Of a stretch of 64,000 nucleotides of DNA, positions 40,967 to 50,655 are shown one piece after another. The DNA comes from Butyrivibrio sp. INlla18. GTDB taxonomy: Bacteria > Bacillota > Clostridia > Lachnospirales > Lachnospiraceae. Each line of letters opens with the position of its first letter. The stretch's first letter is position 1. The stretch spans positions 234,838-298,837 of the forward strand of contig NZ_FMXK01000004.1 in the NCBI RefSeq assembly GCF_900103635.1. Direction: 5' to 3'. The notes below the pieces were generated by a model that saw nothing but the letters and a program-made list of their open reading frames with translations, had not been told where the DNA came from and searched no databases. The position numbers and the translations under genes are program-made.

Positions 40967-43705
40967 TCAGTTAGCATTATCTCTTTTTATGATAAATACA
41001 AGAAAGCATCCTGTAGCAATTATCACAAGTCCTCTGAATATGAAAACCAGTTCTAGTCTATCACTTGTGTTTCTGTCTCTTCCCATAGCTGCGCCCTGGG
41101 AAAATTTGTATGCATCAACCTCTTCAAACTCCTCACCATCTGGAGGTGTACCAGGTGGAGTTCCAGGAGGCGTACCTGGTGGAGTTTTAGGTGGTGTACC
41201 TGGAGGCGTACCTGGTGGTGTTGGCGGTGTATCCGGCGGACTATCTGGAGGGTTATCCGGTGGATTATCTGGGGGATTATCCGGCGGATTGTCCGGTGGA
41301 TTTGGTGGTGTTGGCGGAGGAGGTGATGGCGGCGTTTCACCATTTACGATGGTGGCTACTGCTGTTGAGCCGTTATATTTGACCGTCGTCTTAAGCTGAC
41401 CGTGATGCGCAGTATCGTAGTACACCGTTACTACTACGGTTACTTTCTTGGTGGTATCTACATCCTCTGTTATCGTATAGGTATATGTTCCCGGATTAAT
41501 ATATGTGATCTCACCAAAAGAAGCATATCCCTGCCCTCCAGCCGGAGCAGTTGAGCTAGACTCTGTAACGGGTGTAGGCATTGGAATTGGTGTGATCGGC
41601 AGGCCATTAGGGTCGATGGCACTTACTGCTGTTATGGTGAAGTCATAGGAGTCTACCGTAAGAGTTGGATCACTAAGCTTTTTATACAGCTCAACTACAA
41701 CCTTTGGGGCTTCATAATCGTAAATACTTCCATCTGCTTCATCGCCTATGTATACCGTAACTTCAGGCATACCAAAGGCCTGTTCATCAGTAATTGTTGC
41801 CGTATACTCATAAGGATTTAAAAGATATCCAGAAGGTGCTGTTTTTTCCTTGAGCGTATAATTTCCAGCAGGAAGTCCCTTTACTTTAAAAATACCATCA
41901 GTGCTATCACTGTCTGGTTTGTATGTATTGTCATCAACTGATGAATTGTCATTGATAATATAAGTCTTTCCATCTGGAAATGTCAGTTCCCAAGAACTTC
42001 CGGCGAGGGCGTCATAGTTAGCCACGCCTTTTCTCTTTTTCCAAGATAAAATTCCAAACTGCTGGAATGTTACTGTTCCATCTGTTCCAACACCGCCACC
42101 AGACCAATAGGCGGTGTTATTATAAATCTTAAGATTTGCATTGCTTTTAGCATTGTCTTTTCCAGGTCCACTGACCACAACGCATTCAAGAGCCAGCGCA
42201 TAATCCGTTGGATTTCCATCTGCATCAGTTCCGCCAGGCTTAAAGATCACGTCTTCGCCATTAGTTTCAAAAGATTCACTTATACTACTCTCGATTTCAA
42301 ATCCACTATGGCTATAGTCTGACGTACCAGTTTGTGAATTGACACCTTTATAATAATAACCAGATGCGTAGTTGGTCGGTCTTCCATCATCTTGCCATTT
42401 GATCTCTGTGTAATTGAACCACTGATGAGCAAGTCTAATGCTAGAAGATGCTGAATAATAAGGCTTATTGGGATACATGATAGCAAAATCATCACCAGCT
42501 GCTCCTCCAATATGGCTTGCATCAGGATCAGTGTTATCGCTTGCAGGGAACCAGTCAGGATGAATATAATCATCTTTTGCCGCATTTAAGTTGCCATCAT
42601 GTGAAAGATCTGCGTCATTATCAAATATCGCAGCAAACCCCAGTGTGTTAAAGTCTCCTATTCCAGAAGGGCAGAGCCACAAGCCTCCGCCAAAGTGACC
42701 CGCATTATTCTCGTATATGGAAGTCTTTCCAAAATAGGTATTGGAGTTTTCTTCAGAATAGATGGCTCCACCGAGCTTATAAGCTACATTATCATGAAAA
42801 GAGCCTTTGAATATCTTGTTATCATCTCCATGGTTTATAAATACAGCGCCGCCAAAGCTTCTAAGGGCCTTATTTCCACTAAATTCACCATCTGCTATTA
42901 CAAGGCCGCCATTTGTCCAAATAGCGCCGCCTCCAAAGCTTACGTGGTTGCCTACTGTGGCAATATCTCTAAATCCACCTTCATCAAACCCATCCGCTGT
43001 TTCATTGGATATTCCTGCGATATTATTTAGAAAACTTCCACCCTCTATTATTAGTTTTCCAGGAAGTATCTGACTTGGATCTGTTGTATTAAAATCTGTC
43101 CATTTTCCAGAAAGAATTGCTCCTCCGTTCTCAGCTCTATTATTTTGGAAGGTGCCACCCTTGATATTAAGTTCAGCGCCGTCATAGACGTGCATAGCAC
43201 CGCCTTCGCCACCTACGTTATTCTGGAATGTTCCGCTGGTTACTGTAACTTTCGCATTATCTTTTATCTCAATTGGAGAATATTCATAGTTATTGGCGTC
43301 TCCAGATTTTGTGCAATCAAAATACTCCACAGTAACGCCACTAAAGGTAACCTCTGTGCCGCTTCCGCTGATCCTAAATAACCTCGGAGTATCTCCAGTA
43401 CTATGAGTGCTGTCGCCATCTATGTCTCCAGACAAAGTCCCACCCGAAAACGTCAGCTCTTTTCCTGATATAGTTATAAGGTCATTGATCAAAAGAGTGC
43501 CAGAAAGGCTGATGGTATCGCCAGAGCTTGCGTTTGTGATGGCATCTTTTAACGCATCTGTGTCAGTATCCGCATCCCCAGAGCCAGTAACGGTTACGGT
43601 AGCTGCATAAACGATGACACTTCCCCTATCAAGCCAGAAGCATGACGATATCAATAGAAATATGATAAGTAAAAGGCTTTTTAGCCTACGTTTCTTTTTC
43701 CCCAT
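40967..43705 (-). CDS. Large surface protein with beta-helix, pilin-like domains and Pro-rich stalk
   Basis: 912-aa exported protein. Signal peptide (MGKKKRRLKSLLLIIFLL, cleavage likely after VYAA); a parallel beta-helix region (about 40-390) with repeated GGA(I/M/V)-(F/Y/W) and F-x-x-N units as in polymorphic-membrane-protein repeats; a SpaA/Cna-B type domain (about 590-670, ending KEKTAPSGYLLNPYEY); an FctA/Spy0128-like pilin domain (about 685-800) ending VATIVNG; a stalk of PPDN/PPGT repeats; then a C-terminal membrane helix (VFIFRGLVIIATGCFLVFII) and basic tail. No LPXTG motif. Start at 43705 chosen because the promoter at 43756-43784 lies inside the longer frame. Likely an adhesin or fibre-like surface protein (inference). 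Confidence 0.75.
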   Translation of the reverse strand: MGKKKRRLKSLLLIIFLLISSCFWLDRGSVIVYAATVTVTGSGDADTDTDALKDAITNASSGDTISLSGTLLINDLITISGKELTFSGGTLSGDIDGDSTHSTGDTPRLFRISGSGTEVTFSGVTVEYFDCTKSGDANNYEYSPIEIKDNAKVTVTSGTFQNNVGGEGGAMHVYDGAELNIKGGTFQNNRAENGGAILSGKWTDFNTTDPSQILPGKLIIEGGSFLNNIAGISNETADGFDEGGFRDIATVGNHVSFGGGAIWTNGGLVIADGEFSGNKALRSFGGAVFINHGDDNKIFKGSFHDNVAYKLGGAIYSEENSNTYFGKTSIYENNAGHFGGGLWLCPSGIGDFNTLGFAAIFDNDADLSHDGNLNAAKDDYIHPDWFPASDNTDPDASHIGGAAGDDFAIMYPNKPYYSASSSIRLAHQWFNYTEIKWQDDGRPTNYASGYYYKGVNSQTGTSDYSHSGFEIESSISESFETNGEDVIFKPGGTDADGNPTDYALALECVVVSGPGKDNAKSNANLKIYNNTAYWSGGGVGTDGTVTFQQFGILSWKKRKGVANYDALAGSSWELTFPDGKTYIINDNSSVDDNTYKPDSDSTDGIFKVKGLPAGNYTLKEKTAPSGYLLNPYEYTATITDEQAFGMPEVTVYIGDEADGSIYDYEAPKVVVELYKKLSDPTLTVDSYDFTITAVSAIDPNGLPITPIPMPTPVTESSSTAPAGGQGYASFGEITYINPGTYTYTITEDVDTTKKVTVVVTVYYDTAHHGQLKTTVKYNGSTAVATIVNGETPPSPPPPTPPNPPDNPPDNPPDNPPDNPPDSPPDTPPTPPGTPPGTPPKTPPGTPPGTPPGTPPDGEEFEEVDAYKFSQGAAMGRDRNTSDRLELVFIFRGLVIIATGCFLVFIIKRDNAN
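41141..41334 (-). repeat. 12-bp tandem repeats coding the PPDN/PPGT stalk
   Basis: Degenerate 12-bp units, on the plus strand of type GGAGGCGTACCT (PPGT) and GGATTATCCGGT (PPDN), repeat about 15 times. Copies differ at third positions, which limits slippage but still makes length changes possible. Confidence 0.85.
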
Positions 43706-43755
43706 AGCGCCTCGCAATATACATCGCCTAAAACAAAGCACAATATCATGTATAT

Positions 43756-43784
43756 ATTTTAACGCCATAACGCTATATGTGCAA
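43756..43784 (-). promoter_or_regulatory. Promoter of the surface-protein gene
   Basis: Minus-strand TTGCAC (43784-43779), 17-nt spacer, TAAAAT (43761-43756); leader about 45 nt. Confidence 0.6.
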
Positions 43785-43794
43785 ATTTGTAAAC

Positions 43795-43829
43795 AAAAAG
43801 ACACTTTTTAGATTTCTCCAAAAAGTGCC
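43795..43829 (-). terminator. Terminator after the first LplC-type permease
   Basis: Minus-strand stem GGCACTTTTT / AAAAAGTGTC (43829-43820, 43809-43800), then T5. A very similar hairpin follows rpsR at 50718-50754. Confidence 0.85.
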
Positions 43830-43840
43830 TTCGTTACCAA

Positions 43841-44740
43841 TTATTCTTTTACGCCACCGATCGTAAGACCTGTAACGAAATATCTCTGCAGGAATGGGTA
43901 CAAACATACGATAGGAAGCATAGTTGCAACCGTAACTGCTGCACGGATCGTTATAGGTGTAATGGTGTTTGCGCCGTTCTTGGCGTTTTCAGCGCTACCA
44001 CTCTGCTGCATTACTGATGAAAGAAGTTTCATGAGCTCGTACTGAAGTGTTGTATACTCTGTCTTCATTCTGTTATAGAGCATTGCATCGAACCATGAAT
44101 TCCACTGCCATACAGCAATGAAAAGAGCTACTGTAGCATATACTGGCTTACTAAGAGGAGAAATGATGTCCTTGAATATTACCCAATATCCAGCACCATC
44201 AAGCTGAGCTGACTCCTCCAAGCTCTCTGGAATTCCTTCCATGTATGTTCTCATAACTAGCATGTTGAATGCACTGATCATTCCAGGAACCCAGTATACA
44301 TGGAATGTTCCTGTAAGGCCAAGGTTTTTGTATAACAGGAAGACTGGGATCATTCCACCATTTACATACATTGTTATAACCCAGAACAGAGAGAGCTGTG
44401 ACTTAAATAGGAATCTCTTTCTACTAACTACAAATGCAAGAAGGGCATTTGCAAAAAGAGATGTGGCAGTCGCTACAACTGTTCTAAGTACTGTGATCTT
44501 AGCACCAACCCAGATATTCTGCATTGCAAATACTGTCTGGTAGTTCTTCATAGAGAACTTACGTGGTAATAAGTAGATTCCGCCTCTTACAGCATCGATA
44601 CCATCGTTAAATGACAGGGCTACTGTGTTAAGAACTGGGTACAGTGTTACTACTACGAAAATAGCCAGGAACAATACGACAAATATCTCGAATATGACGT
44701 CGCTGACTGGTCTTCTTACTTTGTATTCCTTCTCATTCAT
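43841..44740 (-). CDS. Sugar ABC transporter permease, LplC/YtcP type (system 1)
   Basis: 299-aa inner permease with six membrane helices and the binding-protein-dependent signature (EAA loop) PESLEESAQLDGAGYWVIFKDIISPLSKP at about 170-200, which contacts the ATPase. Closest in style to carbohydrate uptake family 1 permeases such as LplC/YtcP. It pairs with the permease 15 nt upstream. No ATPase gene lies nearby; these systems usually share an MsmX-type ATPase encoded elsewhere. C-terminal FVTGLTIGGVKE is typical of the group. Confidence 0.92.
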   Translation of the reverse strand: MNEKEYKVRRPVSDVIFEIFVVLFLAIFVVVTLYPVLNTVALSFNDGIDAVRGGIYLLPRKFSMKNYQTVFAMQNIWVGAKITVLRTVVATATSLFANALLAFVVSRKRFLFKSQLSLFWVITMYVNGGMIPVFLLYKNLGLTGTFHVYWVPGMISAFNMLVMRTYMEGIPESLEESAQLDGAGYWVIFKDIISPLSKPVYATVALFIAVWQWNSWFDAMLYNRMKTEYTTLQYELMKLLSSVMQQSGSAENAKNGANTITPITIRAAVTVATMLPIVCLYPFLQRYFVTGLTIGGVKE

Positions 44741-44755
44741 CGTCTCGCCCCTCCT

Positions 44756-45697
44756 TTAGAATAGTCTCTGCTCGCTGTATTTCTTGGCTATGGCGTTGGC
44801 TATAACGATGATCGCGATACTTACAGCACTCTTAAATAATCCCGCAGCTGTACCAAGTGAGTAGTCGTTCTGTGAAATACCCCATTTCAGAACGTAGATA
44901 TCAATTGTCTGTGATACTGACTGTACGAGTCCGTTTCCAAGCAAATACTGTACTTCAAAACCTGCATTTAATACGTTACCTACATTCATGAGAAGAAGGA
45001 TCATAAATGTTGGCTTGATGCCTGGGAACGTAATATATCTTATCTTTTGTAATCTGTCTGCACCATCGATAGAAGCTGCTTCATACAATGAAGGGTCGAT
45101 AGCTGTGATGGCTGCAAGATAGATAATCGCATTCCATCCTGTCTCTTTCCAGCAGTGAGCAAATGCTACGATTGGCCAGAAATATTCAGTATGCGCAAAA
45201 AAGTTGATTGCCTGATCAATAATTCCAAATCTCATGAGCAGATCGTTGACGATACCTGTTGATGACAAAGATACGTGAAGAATACTGGTAACAACGATCC
45301 ATGAAAGGAAATGTGGAAGATATGATATTGTCTGAATAGGTTTTTTGATCCATGCCCTTCTGACTTCATTTAATATGATTGCAAAAAGTACTGCCATTAT
45401 GGTTGTTGCAACAAGGTTGATAACACCCATTGCAAATGTATTTCTGATGACTTTGATAAAAACTTCATCTTCAAATAAGAATCTAAACTTATCTAGTCCA
45501 ACAAATTTGGATCCAAGGAGTCCATTCTTTGGCTTAAAATTCTGGAAAGCCATGATCCAGCCTGTTAAAGGCCAGTAGTAGAATATGATACCGTACACAA
45601 CAACAGCGAGCGATACAACCATCAGAAAGCTCTGGCGCTTCATCTCTTTAAGTGTGGCCTTCATATCCATTTTTTTATGCGTTTTATTGCGGGCCAT
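44756..45697 (-). CDS. Sugar ABC transporter permease, LplB/YteP type (system 1)
   Basis: 313-aa permease with a cytoplasmic lysine-rich start, a first helix near 28-46 and five more helices; EAA loop DPSLYEAASIDGADRLQKIRYITFPGIKP at about 215-245. The N-terminal pattern (YYWPLTGWIMAFQNFKPKNG) is typical of LplB/YteP permeases that import complex oligosaccharides. Separated from the upstream binding-protein gene by 208 nt with a terminator and a repeat element. Confidence 0.92.
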   Translation of the reverse strand: MARNKTHKKMDMKATLKEMKRQSFLMVVSLAVVVYGIIFYYWPLTGWIMAFQNFKPKNGLLGSKFVGLDKFRFLFEDEVFIKVIRNTFAMGVINLVATTIMAVLFAIILNEVRRAWIKKPIQTISYLPHFLSWIVVTSILHVSLSSTGIVNDLLMRFGIIDQAINFFAHTEYFWPIVAFAHCWKETGWNAIIYLAAITAIDPSLYEAASIDGADRLQKIRYITFPGIKPTFMILLLMNVGNVLNAGFEVQYLLGNGLVQSVSQTIDIYVLKWGISQNDYSLGTAAGLFKSAVSIAIIVIANAIAKKYSEQRLF

Positions 45698-45750
45698 AAA
45701 CTCTCTCCTATTGCTCTTTTCTCAAGGAATTTTACTGTTTTTTCTTAAAA

Positions 45751-45791
45751 AAAAGGCAGCAACATTGTTTGTGGCGCAGTTGCTGCCTTTT
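45751..45791 (-). terminator. Terminator between binding protein and permeases (system 1)
   Basis: Minus-strand stem GGCAGCAAC / GTTGCTGCC (45787-45779, 45763-45755), followed by T8. Partial termination here would give more binding protein than permease. Confidence 0.9.
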
Positions 45792-45803
45792 CATGTTATT
45801 TAT

Positions 45804-45898
45804 GCTCGGAAAAACCTCGCCAAGTATTTACAAGGAAGTTCGACTCTCGCTATCGCTCGATCGAACTAAGTAGTACAGTAAGCTCGAAAAAACCTCGC
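45804..45898. repeat. Repeat unit with flanking GCTCGxAAAAACCTCGC copies
   Basis: Two near-identical 17-mers (GCTCGGAAAAACCTCGC at 45804-45820 and GCTCGAAAAAACCTCGC at 45882-45898) flank a 7-bp inverted repeat AGTTCGA / TCGAACT (45837-45843, 45861-45867). A partly similar arrangement occurs at 63814-63883. Confidence 0.5.
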
Positions 45899-45905
45899 TA
45901 ACTGA

Positions 45906-47615
45906 TTACTTAAAAGTATCTAAGATCTCCTGCATTTCTCCAAGGAAGTCCTCAGGCTTGCAAGCATTGTATGCTTCCATGTACTCAGCCCATCCCTGCT
46001 CGAAGTCCTTAGCCATAACTACCTTAGGAAGCCACTCGTGTTTGCACTCACCCATCTTAGCCCAAGCTACACCACCAGGTGTCTCTGTTGTGAAGTTGTT
46101 TGAATATGAGTACATTGGGAACCAAGGTCCGTTTGTCTCTACTACAGAATTGATCATCTGTGGATATGTTGTTACTCCATAAGCATCGAAGCATGCCTTA
46201 AGAGGAGCTGCCATATCGATCATGAACTCTGAAGGCTGCTCTTCTGGCTTGTTAGCGTTCTTGCCATCATCAGATGTTCCACTCCACTGTGGGAAGTATG
46301 AATACTGGCATCTGTGTGAAGCCTGATAAGAAGTGTCTGCCCAGTTCAATCTCTGCTCATCTGTACGATAGTATAATCCGTTCTCATCAACCTGATAATC
46401 TACACCTTCAACACCCCAGAATCTGAGATCATGAAGTTCCTGATCCATAGCACAATCAACGATGAACTTGAATGCTTTCTCAGGATCCTTACAATCCTTT
46501 GTGATAGCAATACCAGAAGCCTGGTTTACTGTGTCATCATATGTGTGCCATCTGTTTTCCATACCAGCCTTTGTTGTAAGTCCTAAAGGAACGTAGTTGC
46601 ATCCCTTTGCATCAAGGCCTGTCTGCTTGAATGAATCGTTAACTGTGTTAGCGAAATCCCACCACTGGTCAACCATACCAAGTACACGACCTGTTGAAAG
46701 CTTAGCGATGTACTCATCATATGTCTGTGTGAATGATTCAGGATCTACAAAGCCCTTGTTGTACTCTTCGTTGAGCTTCTTGAAGTAAGCGATTGTATCC
46801 TCTGATGTGTTGTAATCCTTAATTGTCATATCTGTCTTGTCAACGATTACAGAACCATCATTTGGATATCCTGCAAGGAACTGACCTGCGTTCTCAAGAC
46901 AGAAATATCTCCAGTCTTCGCAAAGGATAGTATATGCAATGTTCTCTGTTCCATCATCCATAGTTGGGTTAGCAGCAATGTAATCTTCAATAAGCTTGAA
47001 GTACTCATCTAATGTCTGAATCTTAGGATATCCAGCCCACTCAAGAACTCTTACCTGAATCCAGAAAGCTTCGTCATTGTGAGTTGTCTGCTTGGACTCA
47101 CCCTTTGTGTTACCGAAAGGATTGATCCAATAGATGTGTCCGTCTGGCTGACGGAACTTCTCCCACTCTTCCTCTGTGAACCAAGTATTCTTGAACTCAG
47201 GATACTTGTCGATGTAATCATCAAGAGGAACAAGTGCGTCTGCGTCTATCAAAAGGTTCATTTCATCAGAATCGATGAAGTCTGGGTACTCACCACCAGC
47301 GATAAGTGTACCAGTTGCTTCAGATGCTGTCTGACCTGTAAGCCATGTCTCTTTTACCTTAACCCCATACTTGTCAGCGATGATCTGTGCGATCTCGTTA
47401 TCATCGTTGATCTCTGAACCTGGCATTGTGATGAACATTGTGAACTCTGATACTTCACCTGAAGCTGCAGAATCTGTTGATTCACTGCCAGTCTCTGTTG
47501 ACGCTGTTGTGTCTCCACCTGATGTTGTGCCTTCTGATGCGTTGCCACAACCTGCGACAACAGATGCCATCATCAAGACACTCAACAATAGTGATGCTGC
47601 TTTTTTGAATTTCAT
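45906..47615 (-). CDS. Extracellular solute-binding lipoprotein (system 1)
   Basis: 569-aa family 1 binding protein. Lipoprotein signal with lipobox VVAGC (Cys23), then a Ser/Thr/Gly-rich linker (about 25-55) tethering it to the membrane, then the two-lobe sugar-binding fold, rich in Trp and Tyr. Length (above 500) fits LplA/YtcQ-type proteins that bind oligosaccharides. Directly downstream of its likely regulator pair; sugar not identifiable. Confidence 0.92.
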   Translation of the reverse strand: MKFKKAASLLLSVLMMASVVAGCGNASEGTTSGGDTTASTETGSESTDSAASGEVSEFTMFITMPGSEINDDNEIAQIIADKYGVKVKETWLTGQTASEATGTLIAGGEYPDFIDSDEMNLLIDADALVPLDDYIDKYPEFKNTWFTEEEWEKFRQPDGHIYWINPFGNTKGESKQTTHNDEAFWIQVRVLEWAGYPKIQTLDEYFKLIEDYIAANPTMDDGTENIAYTILCEDWRYFCLENAGQFLAGYPNDGSVIVDKTDMTIKDYNTSEDTIAYFKKLNEEYNKGFVDPESFTQTYDEYIAKLSTGRVLGMVDQWWDFANTVNDSFKQTGLDAKGCNYVPLGLTTKAGMENRWHTYDDTVNQASGIAITKDCKDPEKAFKFIVDCAMDQELHDLRFWGVEGVDYQVDENGLYYRTDEQRLNWADTSYQASHRCQYSYFPQWSGTSDDGKNANKPEEQPSEFMIDMAAPLKACFDAYGVTTYPQMINSVVETNGPWFPMYSYSNNFTTETPGGVAWAKMGECKHEWLPKVVMAKDFEQGWAEYMEAYNACKPEDFLGEMQEILDTFK

Positions 47616-47722
47616 TGTAATCCTCCCATTTTTTATTTGCCCCCCACAAAGGGCATACCATCTGTTACTTTCAAGTCTAATACTGACGACTTATCTTTTC
47701 CCCCTACAAACTCAAAAATATA

Positions 47723-47751
47723 ACAGGACAAATTCTAGTGATTTGTCCTGT
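47723..47751 (-). terminator. Terminator after the response regulator
   Basis: Minus-strand stem ACAGGACAAAT / ATTTGTCCTGT (47751-47741, 47733-47723) followed by TATATTTTT. Confidence 0.85.
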
Positions 47752-47755
47752 CAAT

Positions 47756-48859
47756 TTACACTTCTGTCTGACCATTTCCATTTTTTCTGTATTTTGACGG
47801 TGTACAGCCCTTAATAGAGATAAATTTATTGATAAAATAGTCCGTGTCGTGATAGCCAACCTCTTCCGCTATGCGGCCTATCTTTTCATCAGTCTTGATC
47901 AGCATGGTAGCTGCCTTATTTATCCTGACCATGTTCAGATATTCTCTAAAAGACATACCATATTGCTTACGGAAAAGCTGTCCCAAATAAGAACTGTTCA
48001 CATAGTATTTTGCTGCAAAGTCCTTAAGAGTTATATTCTGTGCATAATTTACATCAAGCTCTTTTTCTATGTCATGAAGAACGCCCTTGGAAACTGTGCC
48101 GCGAAGACTCGCAAGGTACCCTGCATATTCACTGGCAAACTGCTTTAAGTGAAGTATAGTTCCCATTTCTGTGCCGCTCATCAGGATATTATCAGAGATG
48201 TACATCATGACAACTTCCTGATCTATGGTCTTATCAAGCTCTACAGCCAAGTGAAGGAGCCTGAAAACAAGGTAGTTCTTGTTCACATCAAGAGCTTTTT
48301 TAGAAAGAGCCGTTCCATCTCCGCCCATTTTTATAAAGAGCTCGTCAATATTCTTGTTGATCACATCTTTGTCATTGTGCTCTATTCCTGAGGTCATTCC
48401 ATCAAGCTCATCCTTGAAAAGAGCTGTTGCAGCCTCGGACTTATCCTTTTTCTCATAATCAGCAAGATCTCCGCCCTGGGCAGCTTTTTTCTTGTTCTTT
48501 ACCTTTTCAATGACCTCTATGAGTCCATCAGCACTTACTGGCTTTAAGAGATAGTCGAGAGCCTCGTATTTAATAGCCGTCTGCGCATACTGAAAGTCAT
48601 TGTAACCACTTAATATCACAAAATAAGCAGAGGATAATCCTTCCTCGCGAGCCGTTTGTAACAGCTCCATACCTGTCATTACCGGCATCTTGATATCTGT
48701 GATCACAAGATCTATATCGCCCTGCTTTAGATACTCAAAGGCCTCTTCACCGTTGGAGGCCTTGGCAACTATCATACAGTCGTATTTTTCCCAATCAATG
48801 AGAACCGAAAGTCCTTCCAATATGAATGGTTCATCATCTACTAGCATCACTCTTATCAT
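47756..48859 (-). CDS. YesN-type response regulator, AraC-family output (system 1)
   Basis: 367-aa regulator. Receiver domain (about 1-125) with phosphoacceptor Asp55 in DLVITDIKMPVMTG and acidic Asp8/Asp9; a variable linker (about 130-265); and a C-terminal AraC-type double helix-turn-helix (about 265-365; LKDFAAKYYVNSSYLGQLFRK and IGRIAEEVGYHDTDYFINKF). It is expected to activate the adjacent transporter genes on phosphorylation by the kinase next to it. The start overlaps the kinase gene's end by 26 nt. Confidence 0.93.
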   Translation of the reverse strand: MIRVMLVDDEPFILEGLSVLIDWEKYDCMIVAKASNGEEAFEYLKQGDIDLVITDIKMPVMTGMELLQTAREEGLSSAYFVILSGYNDFQYAQTAIKYEALDYLLKPVSADGLIEVIEKVKNKKKAAQGGDLADYEKKDKSEAATALFKDELDGMTSGIEHNDKDVINKNIDELFIKMGGDGTALSKKALDVNKNYLVFRLLHLAVELDKTIDQEVVMMYISDNILMSGTEMGTILHLKQFASEYAGYLASLRGTVSKGVLHDIEKELDVNYAQNITLKDFAAKYYVNSSYLGQLFRKQYGMSFREYLNMVRINKAATMLIKTDEKIGRIAEEVGYHDTDYFINKFISIKGCTPSKYRKNGNGQTEV

Positions 48860-50642
48860 CGTTTATCTTAAGCCTGTCTGTAGGAACCGTGATCGTGATA
48901 TACGTTCCAACACCTTTCTCACTTTCAAGACTAAAGACAGCCGCATTACCTGTATTCATGCGAAGTCTAAGGCACGCATTCAAGATACCAACATGTGAGC
49001 CTTTCTTTACGTCTTCGAAAGTGCAATTATTCATCCTGTCATTTAGATACATGACATCTTCATCGAGCATTCCGCTTCCTGTATCTTCTATCTCCATGAC
49101 AAGCTTGTCTTCATTCCTATATACTCTTACATATATGTAACAAGCCGCCGTCTTCCCTTCCATTCCATGCACGCATGAATTCTCAACGAACGTTACAAGC
49201 GTAAGCTTCGGTACCAGGAAATCCTTACAGTCTTCTCTCAAGCTGATATCAAACTTAAGCTTTTCTCCGAATCGATACTTTTGAAGTTCCAGATATGACC
49301 TTATAAAGTTTACTTCATCTTCTATAGTCGATCTGTCCGTAGACCAGCTTACATTCTGCCTTATGAGAACTGCCAGCTTCTCTATCATTGAAGCAGTCTC
49401 TCTTTCGCTCTTTATAACGCTTCTCATCCTGATGTTTTCAAGCATATTGAACAGGAAGTGTGGGTTGATCTGAGAATGAAGTGCCGACAGCTCCGCGTTT
49501 TGCCTTGCAAGCTCAATTTCCTGCCGCTCCAATCTGGCAGTGTAGTTAGTCCTTATAAGAGTATTAAGCCTCTCAACCATTCGGTTATAACCTCTTATCA
49601 AAAGACCTATCTCGTCGCCACCAGGATTTTCCTCATCAATTCCTTTGTTGTTATCAATGTCCGCTTCATCAAATGCCTTAGAGATCCTATATAGTCTCAC
49701 AGCAAAAGACCTATTGATAAACCATATCACTATGATAGGCGCCAAGAGGTTAAATATGATCAGTAGTACTATCAAAGAAACATGATCGCTAAAGACCTTT
49801 TTAAAGCTTGTGCCATCGCCTGATACGATGATCCTTAAATTCCTTCCATATATGTCCCAGGGTACTTCCAATCCGATATTGACGTCATCACTTAAAGTTT
49901 CATAATCTACATTAATACTCTTTTGCAATGGACTAGAGAGAAGTATTCTGTCGTCTTCACACAAATATACTGAGTACTCATAAGTCATCGCCTTCATCTT
50001 GCGCTGAAGAACACTGAAGTCCAGATCCACGTATACCATCATATCTCTGTCATACCAAGAGTAATGATCCAGCATTCGGATGACAGCAACTTTCTTTTTA
50101 TTTGAAATATTCTTGATAGCATCCTTGGGATAATAGAAAAAAACTATTATTGAATTCTTAGATGCCAAGAGATCATCCCATTTGATGAATTGGAGATCCT
50201 TGATGTTATAGAAATTGCCACCATTGACTATTCCATCATTATCACTACAAAGAATGATGCTACTTAGGGCAGATTCTCTACCGCCATCAAGAGGTTTGAT
50301 TATATTCTCCTGAATCTTGATCCTCTTTTCAAAAAAGTCATACTCTGACTCAAAATCATCATCAAGGAATTTATAGACATTTTCATCCAGATATATCTTA
50401 TTGATGGCTGTAACCGCCTCATCAAAAGAGCTGTTTACCAGGTAGCGAACTGAATCTGCCACACTCTGCATTCGATAATTTTCTTCTATCTTTTCATAAT
50501 GTTCCAGAAGCCCAAATACGATACCATCAGTTAAAACAAGAGGTATCACCATGCATATGACATAAACTAGAATCAGCTTATTTCTGATACTTAAGCCATT
50601 TAGCCATCCATAAATATAGTCAGTAATCTTTTTAGAATGCAT
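48834..50642 (-). CDS. YesM-type sensor histidine kinase (system 1)
   Basis: 602-aa membrane kinase. Two membrane helices (about 23-46 and 289-310) enclose a large extracytoplasmic sensor domain; HAMP region follows (RSFAVRLYRISKAFD). His_kinase domain with phosphorylated His395 in HSQINPHFLFNMLENI and an HATPase domain with VTFVENSCVHGME (N box) and DTGSGM (G1 box). Start at 50642 chosen because AGGGG lies 8 nt upstream; the longer frame to 50717 begins inside the promoter. It probably senses an external sugar; the substrate is unknown. Confidence 0.92.
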   Translation of the reverse strand: MHSKKITDYIYGWLNGLSIRNKLILVYVICMVIPLVLTDGIVFGLLEHYEKIEENYRMQSVADSVRYLVNSSFDEAVTAINKIYLDENVYKFLDDDFESEYDFFEKRIKIQENIIKPLDGGRESALSSIILCSDNDGIVNGGNFYNIKDLQFIKWDDLLASKNSIIVFFYYPKDAIKNISNKKKVAVIRMLDHYSWYDRDMMVYVDLDFSVLQRKMKAMTYEYSVYLCEDDRILLSSPLQKSINVDYETLSDDVNIGLEVPWDIYGRNLRIIVSGDGTSFKKVFSDHVSLIVLLIIFNLLAPIIVIWFINRSFAVRLYRISKAFDEADIDNNKGIDEENPGGDEIGLLIRGYNRMVERLNTLIRTNYTARLERQEIELARQNAELSALHSQINPHFLFNMLENIRMRSVIKSERETASMIEKLAVLIRQNVSWSTDRSTIEDEVNFIRSYLELQKYRFGEKLKFDISLREDCKDFLVPKLTLVTFVENSCVHGMEGKTAACYIYVRVYRNEDKLVMEIEDTGSGMLDEDVMYLNDRMNNCTFEDVKKGSHVGILNACLRLRMNTGNAAVFSLESEKGVGTYITITVPTDRLKINDDKSDASR

Positions 50643-50655
50643 ATTGTAGTCCCCT

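Noticed and set aside
41141..41334. CRISPR-like array
   Set aside because: The repeats are 12 bp, in frame, contiguous without spacers and encode Pro-rich units; they are a coding minisatellite.
43706..43804. 33-residue upstream extension of the surface protein (GTG at 43804)
   Set aside because: The predicted promoter lies within it and the start at 43705 gives a proper signal peptide.
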